A stretch of DNA of 13,832 nucleotides from Oehlia diaphana (taxonomy: Eukaryota; Glomeromycota; Glomeromycetes; Glomerales; Glomeraceae), in assembly GCA_003833135.1 (NCBI GenBank), contig QZLH01000773.1, forward strand, positions 20,485 to 34,316, read 5' to 3'. The stretch's first letter is position 1; each line of letters starts with the position of its first letter. The notes under the pieces are model-generated. The model saw nothing but the letters and a program-made list of their open reading frames with translations, was not told where the DNA came from and made no database searches. The translations under genes and the position numbers were made by a program. Positions 8,461 to 13,832 of this stretch are shown here, one piece after another.

Positions 8461-9481
8461 TGTATATTAATTAGCCCTGTCAAAAAAATTTTAGCTATTA
8501 TAAATAAAAGATACAAAAGGATTTTTAGCTATTTTTTTCTATTGAAATACACATTTTTTTAAACAAAAATCTAACAAAAAAAACCTTACAACTCGCAGTA
8601 TTTGTGAAATGGGTTTTCTAATATAGAAATGGGTTTTACGTGATAAGGTAAAAAACTCTATAACGCGAAACAAAATTATTGAAATGAAATTATTTAATCA
8701 GATGATCAATAATCAGCTGATTTCTAGTATTACAAAATATTTCTTATATATAATATTACTTAGTTTATTAGAAAATCTTTCCTTAAATTTAAATTACGCA
8801 AATACGCTGATATGATAATATATGTTGTATTTAACATAAGAAATTATAATATATCACAATATACCAAAGTTTCATATATTATACCAGATTTTTAACGAAA
8901 GTCTGATTAGCTAATAAACCACTAACTTTGTTATATCAAGAGCTGATCGTACACATGCAATTACTAATATTATATTAGTTAAAAATTCATTAAATAGATA
9001 TTAATGTTCAAGTTCTGTAATAACTAGTGACACTATATTTATATAATTCATCTTTCTTTTTTCTTCAAAAATTTTCTTTGATAATAATTAAAAGAAAAAT
9101 TTTAGAACTTGAATTTACTCACCAAATTTATTGATACAGAAACAAAAAGTACAGTCATTAATATAATCTTAAAATTATCAGATTCAGCAATAAATTTGCT
9201 AATTTTTAGAGATGCTACTGCTAAGTTTTTTGCAGTTTAGGTTCGGTCTCAGTTCGATTTCATCTTGCAAACCTTAAAACTGGATTTTTAATATAGGTAT
9301 AAACCAATTATCCAAACCGGTTTGAAACTTTTTTTAAACTTAGTTTACAAATAGTTTAGAATAAGTTTATAAATTAAATTACGAAATTTATAACTGTTAT
9401 TAATTGTATAATTTGTAAATTTCTTGATAAATTTATTGTTTCAGTAAATGAATTGAATTCAAATATTTACATTATTATTTT
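8461..9481. other. AT-rich spacer without a supported gene
   Basis: Nothing codes convincingly here. A 12-base direct duplication, GAAATGGGTTTT, occurs twice at about 8607 and 8627. Near 9235-9330 the sequence contains GTTTAGGTTCGGTCTCAGTTCG and the inverted-type ACCAATTATCCAAACCGGTTTG, which is the sort of degenerate subterminal repeat found close to hAT ends. This could be the 3' border of the hAT relic next to it, but no matching opposite end or 8-bp duplication was found. Confidence 0.45.
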
Positions 9482-11440
9482 TTATAATATACCCACTCCA
9501 TTTTCAATCCATAATTTTGCATACAAAGTTGCTTTTGCTATTTCTGGATTAAGGCAATTTCTTGTTTTAATAATAGTATTACCTGCTACAGAAAAAGCTT
9601 GTTCACATGCCACACTTGTTGCTTGAATAGATAAATAATCACGTAAGATCTTGGCTAAAGCTGGAAATTCATGCTCATGTGCTTTCCACTAAAAAAGCGA
9701 CTTTACATTTTCATCAACTTGTAATGCCAAATATCTGTTCAATTCATCTGAAACATTTGAAATAGAACTTACAGAACTTGCTATAGAGGATCATCTGGAA
9801 GTTTCATTATAATTTAAACGCCATTTTTTCAATCTTTGAAAATATTAATGAGGAGTTTCACTTTCATCAACATTACAATTTTCAGGAATTGTTACATGAT
9901 GATAATTGGCTAATAAAGAAGTTACTGCAGAAACAACTTCAGCTGCTAAAGCTCTAACTTCAAAGAGAGAGAGTTTGTACTGGGGATCAAGAACTGTGAA
10001 TACCAAAGTTTGTTGATTAATTATACTCCAATATTTATCAATTTTTTGGTTTACCAAAGAAGCCAGTTCCTTTTGTTCAAAATTATCATCCCCAATTATA
10101 CTTTTTAAGTGTTTCAAAATACCAAGAAATACAAATCAAATATCAGCAATAGTAGGGTATTGAGTGGCAGAAAGATATACGATAGCTCTTTCTAATGGTT
10201 CCAAAATTATCATTGTTTCCTATTTTAATTATAAATACAATTTTTTATATTAATATCAAAATAATTCATTAATTATGTTAAAAATAATTATAGTTTTAGT
10301 ATCATAAAAAATTATAGCAAAAGGGCTTTAAAAAGTTTGTTTAACATTAAACCAAATATAAAAAAAAAATTCTATTTAACGTTAAAAAAGAATGTTTCTT
10401 AAAAAAAAAAACAAAAAAAAAATATTTAAAAAAATATTGACTAAAAAATTATTAAATTAATAATAATACCATCAGCCTTTAATCAACTATTATACAAAAA
10501 TATACCCTAATTATTTTCCAATCTGCTTTAGTTGGCATTAATATTTGTACTTCCTGATTGCGTATAGCTAACATTCGCACTCCATTCCACATTTTTTCCA
10601 TTTTTTTTAACATATTAAATGTGAAGTTCCATCTTGTTCTAATGTCTAATTCAGGTTTTAAATAATTAATTTTGCACATTTACACAATTTTCTTAATTCA
10701 TCACTAATTATTACTGAATTTTTTATCTTAATTATTAGCTGACGCACTTTTACAACTGCATTATCTATCAATTTAAGTCCTTGCTGAACTGCTAAATTGA
10801 GAATATATGCAGCATAACGGTAATGTCTAAAAGTTGAATTCATTACATCATCATTTAATTTTTTAGCAATTGAACGACCAACTGCTAATATCGTGATCGT
10901 ATTATCAGTTATCAACACCAGTACCTTCTCTTTTATTTTAAATTCAGTTAGAGCAAATATAATTTCATTGGTAATGTTAATGGTATTGTGACATTCATTA
11001 AATAAAATAATATCCAAAAGAAAATGTTGCATTTTTCATTCCTGATTGATGAAATGAATAGTAAGGCCAAGAAAGGAATTATCATTGAGTGTAGATATCT
11101 ACATATCTGATGTGAGTGATACCCTTTCTGGAATTTTATTAATATCTAACTTGATATTTTTTCTCATATTGTCAAAATGATCTATAACCTTCTCTTTTAT
11201 ACTTAATTTTTTAGGAATACGATATCTTAGATCTAAAGTATTTATTAAATTAATAAATCAATCATTGGTAACAACAGAAAATAGTTGCAAATCAACTGTA
11301 ATCCATTCTACTAAAACTTGATCATGAACTAACATCTCTTTTTTGGGCCAAGGATCCATTCTTGGAAAATTCAATTTAGTTTGTGTTTTTTCTATTTTAT
11401 CAATAACTATACCATGCACTTTTTTTAAATGTACACAATG
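9482..11440 (-). pseudogene. Decayed hAT-family transposase (BED finger largely missing)
   Basis: hAT transposases move their element by cut-and-paste with an RNase-H-like D-D-E core. On the minus strand, exon 1 reads from the tail of a BED-type finger (VHLKKVHG near 11432) through RVSLTSDM (first Asp), LITDN (second Asp), TRWNFTF and ADWKIIR at 10506. A 286-bp intron (10505-10220, GTATAT...AATAG, phase 0) leads to exon 2: ETMIILEPLERA, then YLSATQYPTIADI, KIDKYWSII, VLDPQYKLSLFE, then the dimerisation region ELNRYLAL, HEFPALAKILRDYLSIQAT and CEQAFSVAG (the Glu), ending at TAA 9482. About 556 codons remain. Damage: stops at 11258 (TGA), 11099 (TAG, a Trp position), 11036 (TGA, Trp), 10136 (TGA), 9845 (TAA), 9791 (TGA) and 9689 (TAG, Trp), plus a single-base frameshift near 10670. 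The CxxH motif is changed to YxxY (HYRYAAYILNL). Acidic core residues survive, so it decayed late. Confidence 0.92.
10220..10505 (-). other. Predicted intron in the hAT relic
   Basis: Minus-strand GTATAT donor after ...AAA ATA ATT AGG and a TTAAAATAG acceptor before GAA ACA ATG, both phase 0. Joining them gives DWKIIR followed by ETMIILEPLERA, the expected hAT order. The intron is AT-rich with A runs and no coding content. Confidence 0.75.
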
Positions 11441-11492
11441 TGAAAGTGGGGGTTTAAGGACTGAAGGTCCGTCCCCCACTGAAACATTGTGT
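11433..11492. repeat. 60-bp nested palindrome at the 5' edge of the hAT relic
   Basis: Arms 11433-11452 and 11473-11492 are complementary over ACACAATGT and AGTGGGGG, with a symmetric GAA/GAA mispair between them. The 20-base loop contains a second hairpin, GGAC-TGAAG-GTCC. The inner GTGGGGG...CCCCCAC part (11446-11479) is bracketed by direct TGAAA copies. It is the most G+C-rich spot in the surrounding kilobases. It lies where the BED finger of the transposase should begin, so it marks either the truncation point or a tiny insertion. It could equally be an end of an unrelated transposon. Confidence 0.75.
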
Positions 11493-11529
11493 GTGAGGCT
11501 CTCAAAACATTAAAATTCATATCAATTTT

Positions 11530-11700
11530 TTTTATTATATGAGATTAAGTTCTAAAAGCTCTAGAATCTTATTTTCTATATTTTATTAGTAAAGCTTCTA
11601 GCTGGCTTAGAATCTTAATTTCTATATCTATTTTTCTTTATTATATTAGAAAAGCTTCTAAGTCTTCTAGAATTGTAATATCTATATTGTAAATAAATCT
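11530..11700. repeat. Degenerate ~50-bp tandem repeats (AAGCTTCTA...CTAGAAT)
   Basis: Three related stretches carry AAGCTCTAGAATCTTA, AAGCTTCTAGCTGGCTTAGAA and AAGCTTCTAAGTCTTCTAGAA, separated by TTCTATAT(T/C)T-A/T spacers, near 11557, 11593 and 11652. No gene is present. Confidence 0.65.
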
Positions 11701-12470
11701 AACGAAAAAATAAGTCTAATGAAAATAAATATATCAGGAATTGATTCTACAAGGACTAGCGCATTAATTAGCATATTTATTAAATAAGTCTAATAAAAAT
11801 ACATTTAACTGTCTTTACTACCCCATAAATAAGTCTAACGAAAAAAAAATAAGTCTAACGAATATAACTCTAACGGTCCTTATTACTCCCAAATAAGTCT
11901 AACAAATAAATTAAGTCTAACGATTGTCCTTACTCCCTCAGTATAAATCTAACGAAAAATTTATTTCAGGAACTGCTTGTGCGCAGGCTAGCTCTTTGAA
12001 AAAATATATTATTCTTTAAGTCTAACAAAAAAAATTTAAGTCAAACGATTGTTCTAAGTTTCCCATTAATAAGTCTAACGAAAATTGTGAATAAAGAACT
12101 GGTTTTGCGCAGGCTAGCTCTGAAACTAGCATGTTTTATTTAAAAGTTTAATGAAAAATAAGTCTAACTGTCCCAATTTCCCCAGAATATGCCATTCTGT
12201 AGTATAAGTCTAACGAAAAAAAAATAGTATATCAAAAACTATCTCTACGCTGGCTAACTCATAAAATAGCATATAAGTCTAATGAAAATAACTCCTGTAA
12301 AAATCCAGAAAAATCTGCGGAATTGTCCCAACTTTTCCTTAGTCAAGTACAGGGTTCAGCGCAGGCTAGCTCATCAAAATAGCATATTAATCATAAAACT
12401 TTAACGAAAAAATATACTTCATGCCTCCAGCTAAAAAGCAAGTCTAACGAAAATTTAGCAAATGCCCATT
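11695..12470. repeat. Dispersed AAGTCTAACGAAA array with interleaved GCGCAGGCTAGCTC motifs
   Basis: At least 14 copies of a direct-orientation motif, (AT)AAGTCTAACGAAAA or close variants, occur irregularly, for example near 11711, 11782, 11830, 11849, 11891, 11912, 12018, 12069, 12159, 12205, 12272 and 12440. A second motif, GCGCAGGCTAGCTC followed by an AAATAGCAT-like tail, appears near 11980, 12104 and 12358, with diverged copies near 11752 and 12248. C-rich breaks such as TGTCCTTACTCCC follow some copies. All copies face the same way. The array lies just 3' of the cysteine-rich minus-strand gene, but no coding frame or hairpin explains it. Confidence 0.85.
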
Positions 12471-12541
12471 GGATATTTATTACGCCCAAAATTCTAGCTA
12501 GAATTAAGGTATAAAGCTAGCTGAAATAATCTTTGCTTTAC

Positions 12542-12955
12542 CTATTCTAGCTGACAACTATCACAATAATCTCCCTCTTCTAGTTTTATCGGAAGGAGAC
12601 ATTCCTTGCAAAGAGAAATATTAAGATTTGTAAACCTATTTCTATAGGCATCCATTATTTCCTCATAACTTCTTTCTTGTATTTCTGATCGAAGTCTATT
12701 ATAGAATCAGCTAACATAGAATCGGCTAACATAAGTTCTTTCTTGTCGAAGTCTATCATAGTATCGGGTAACATAATAATCTCTAACATGTAATGGACAT
12801 CGCTCACAAGCAGAGGATGTAGGCTTTCCACAATCAGAACATGGTATCCGTTTTTTAGCTTTCCAATGGAATCGACATCCTTCAGGCCTAGTACTACCAT
12901 TCCCACAAGCCTTTCCAGTATTGCAGAGAAATGGGCAAGAATATTTGCCGATCAT
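12542..12955 (-). pseudogene. Cysteine-rich zinc-binding-type protein, one premature TGA
   Basis: Minus strand, ATG at 12955, natural stop TAG at 12542, 137 codons with a single in-frame TGA at codon 83 (12707). Predicted metal-binding groups: C11-x5-C17-x9-C27-x2-H30 (with C7 nearby); C39-x2-C42-x7-C50-x2-C53 and H56; then, past the stop, C116-x2-C119-x11-C131-x2-C134. Between them is an Arg/Tyr-rich helix-like segment made of a local duplication (YYDRLRQER..., FYNRLRSEIQER). The continuous frame and the matching ribbon after the stop show that the TGA is a recent nonsense change, probably from CGA within a SRF repeat. It is divergent from the plus-strand zinc-finger gene at 13154. Function unknown. 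The pattern suggests a nucleic-acid or protein-binding zinc protein; from memory it resembles a multi-copy mycorrhizal-fungus family. If translation ends at codon 83, a shortened protein with two clusters would remain. Confidence 0.7.
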
Positions 12956-13153
12956 CCTACTTTTTTATTACTAGAATCAAAAAGATTAATTAATAATTAG
13001 TTAATGCTTCAGTTTTGCAATAGCTAGAACCACTTCAGATAGCTTGTAAATACTTATCTTCAGTAGGGTTTCTATGAACGAAAAGTGATGAAATAAATAA
13101 TTAAAGAAAAAATTATATAAGCAAGTAATAGCGCGACGGTTAGAGCTAACACC
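12956..13153. promoter_or_regulatory. Shared intergenic spacer of a divergent gene pair
   Basis: 198 bp separate the two start codons. The left half is rich in TTAATTAAT-like sequence and the right half has a TATA-like box. A minus-strand open frame (13001-13210) crosses it but has no protein-like character and overlaps the zinc-finger start. Whether both genes are driven from here cannot be told from sequence. Confidence 0.4.
13114..13120 (+). promoter_or_regulatory. TATA-like box upstream of the plus-strand zinc-finger gene
   Basis: TATATAA lies 34 bp before the ATG at 13154. It sits in the ~200-bp spacer shared with the divergent gene whose ATG is at 12955, so the spacer may be a two-way promoter. 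In such AT-rich DNA a chance match is easily possible. Confidence 0.3.
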
Positions 13154-13832
13154 ATGGTTAGAAAAACAAGAAGTGATAAAAAAGATACAATCTGTAAACG
13201 TTGTGGTCATGAATGCTCAACACCCCAAAAACTTCGTGAGCATCTTAAGCGAAAAAATCCATGCAAACCATTACAAAAGTAGAAGGAAGTAGCTTCTATT
13301 CAAACGCCAATTCAGATGCCTGATCAAAAAGCTATCCAACAGGCTATCCAAGCTTCCGAAATTAAAGCACAGGCAGAAAGCTCTAGTGTAAATATAAGCA
13401 ACAAGGAGAAGCCACATGTGGTAATCCCAACTCCAATTCCTGAGCTAGAACCCGAAAAGGAAGCTCTAGTACTTGGTATCGACTATATCACAGAAGAGGA
13501 GGCAAAGAAATGGATCAGTCCAAATGCATGTAAACCCAGAGAGTGAATTAAGACATGGGGAGCGAGATTGCAAAAACGTTGGAATGAATTAGATCTAGGT
13601 GTTGAGCCATGTGAGGCAAATGATCTAGATGGTTGTAAGACCCTTTTCCATGATCTTGAACTAAATGATCCAGAGGCAGTTCGTCTACCAACATTAAAAG
13701 AGTTAGAGAAATATGAAAAGATATCAGAGCCTAAAGCTGGCCCTGGACCTAGAACACAAGCTCATAGGAATGATAAATCTAAGAATTTGATTAATAAAGA
13801 ATTTGAGCGCTTAGGAGAAATTACTGATAAAC
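13154..13832 (+). pseudogene. C2HC zinc-finger protein, two premature stops, truncated by window end
   Basis: The plus-strand frame starts at ATG 13154 in an ACCATGG context and stays open in one frame to the window end, broken only by TAG at 13280 and TGA at 13544. The N-terminus is basic (MVRKTRSDKKD) and is followed by one finger, C14-x2-C17-x12-H30-x6-C37, with CGHECSTPQKLREHL, a C2H2-type core whose last ligand is Cys. Next come a Gln/Ala-rich linker (DQKAIQQAIQASEIKAQ), a Pro/Glu segment (IPTPIPELEPEKEA), LGIDYITEEEAKKW and, after the second stop, KTWGARLQKRWNELDLG, a CKTLFHDLELNDPE segment and a basic Lys/Asn stretch. G+C and codon use are clearly higher than in the flanks. The two stops fit CAG/AAG-to-TAG and TGG-to-TGA changes. 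DNA binding is a reasonable inference; the rest is unknown. A finished gene call needs the sequence beyond 13832. Confidence 0.7.

Noticed and set aside
9235..9330. Possible 3' terminal inverted repeat of the hAT element
   Set aside because: The GGTTCGG/CCAAACCGG sequence is suggestive, but no matching 5' end or 8-bp duplication could be found near 11440-11500, so no element borders are claimed.
12655..12906. Minus-strand frame MGMVVLGLKDVDSIGK…
   Set aside because: It overlaps the cysteine-rich gene in another frame and only mirrors its internal duplication (MLADSMLADS).
13125..13200. tRNA-like stretch (GCGCGACGGTTAGAGCTAAC)
   Set aside because: No acceptor stem, anticodon arm or T-arm (GTTCRA) arrangement could be built around it.
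13001..13210. Minus-strand frame across the divergent spacer
   Set aside because: It overlaps the start and finger of the plus-strand gene, is AT-driven and has no protein-like features.

Overview
The window looks like repeat-rich, very AT-rich nuclear DNA of an early-diverging fungus. An arbuscular mycorrhizal fungus (Glomeromycotina, Rhizophagus-like) fits best. The reasons are short GT–AG introns inside decayed genes, a hAT transposase remnant, a small DNA transposon with an 8-bp target-site duplication, and long blocks of simple hairpin-forming and GATC-rich repeats. The organism is an inference from style and family resemblance, not from a marker gene. No intact protein-coding gene is visible. 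Every recognisable gene carries at least one in-frame stop or frameshift.

Layout. 1-786: about 20 copies of a ~41-bp unit, each built around a GATGCC/GGCATC hairpin. 843-1205: five units of a ~79-bp hairpin repeat. 1231-1402: a block with 16 GATC sites. About 1494-2130: a small element with long inverted ends. 2131-2980: little of note. 2980-5632 (minus strand): a two-exon, transposase-like gene of about 730 codons that I cannot name. It is broken by frameshifts and stops and also by a 244-bp MITE (3247-3490). The MITE's 8-bp duplication, ACTACCTC, shows exactly where it entered the coding exon.

6189-7361 (plus): an unrecognised decayed gene. 7475-7639 (plus): a small ORF. 7840-8460 (minus): a decayed gene with an N-terminal zinc-finger-like motif. 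9482-11440 (minus): a decayed hAT transposase with one recognisable intron. Its N-terminal end runs into a 60-bp nested palindrome. 11530-12470: tandem CTTCTA-type repeats, then an array of dispersed AAGTCTAACGAAA motifs mixed with GCGCAGGCTAGCTC motifs. 12542-12955 (minus) and 13154-13832 (plus): a divergent pair of cysteine-rich, zinc-finger-like genes about 200 bp apart. Both have premature stops, and the second runs off the window.

Functionally this is a graveyard of mobile-element genes and lineage-type repeat families, not an operon or pathway. The most informative parts are the MITE-in-gene footprint, the hairpin array whose loops flip between TTT and AAA inside constant flanks, and the cysteine-rich divergent pair. 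Family resemblances marked 'from memory' could not be checked here.
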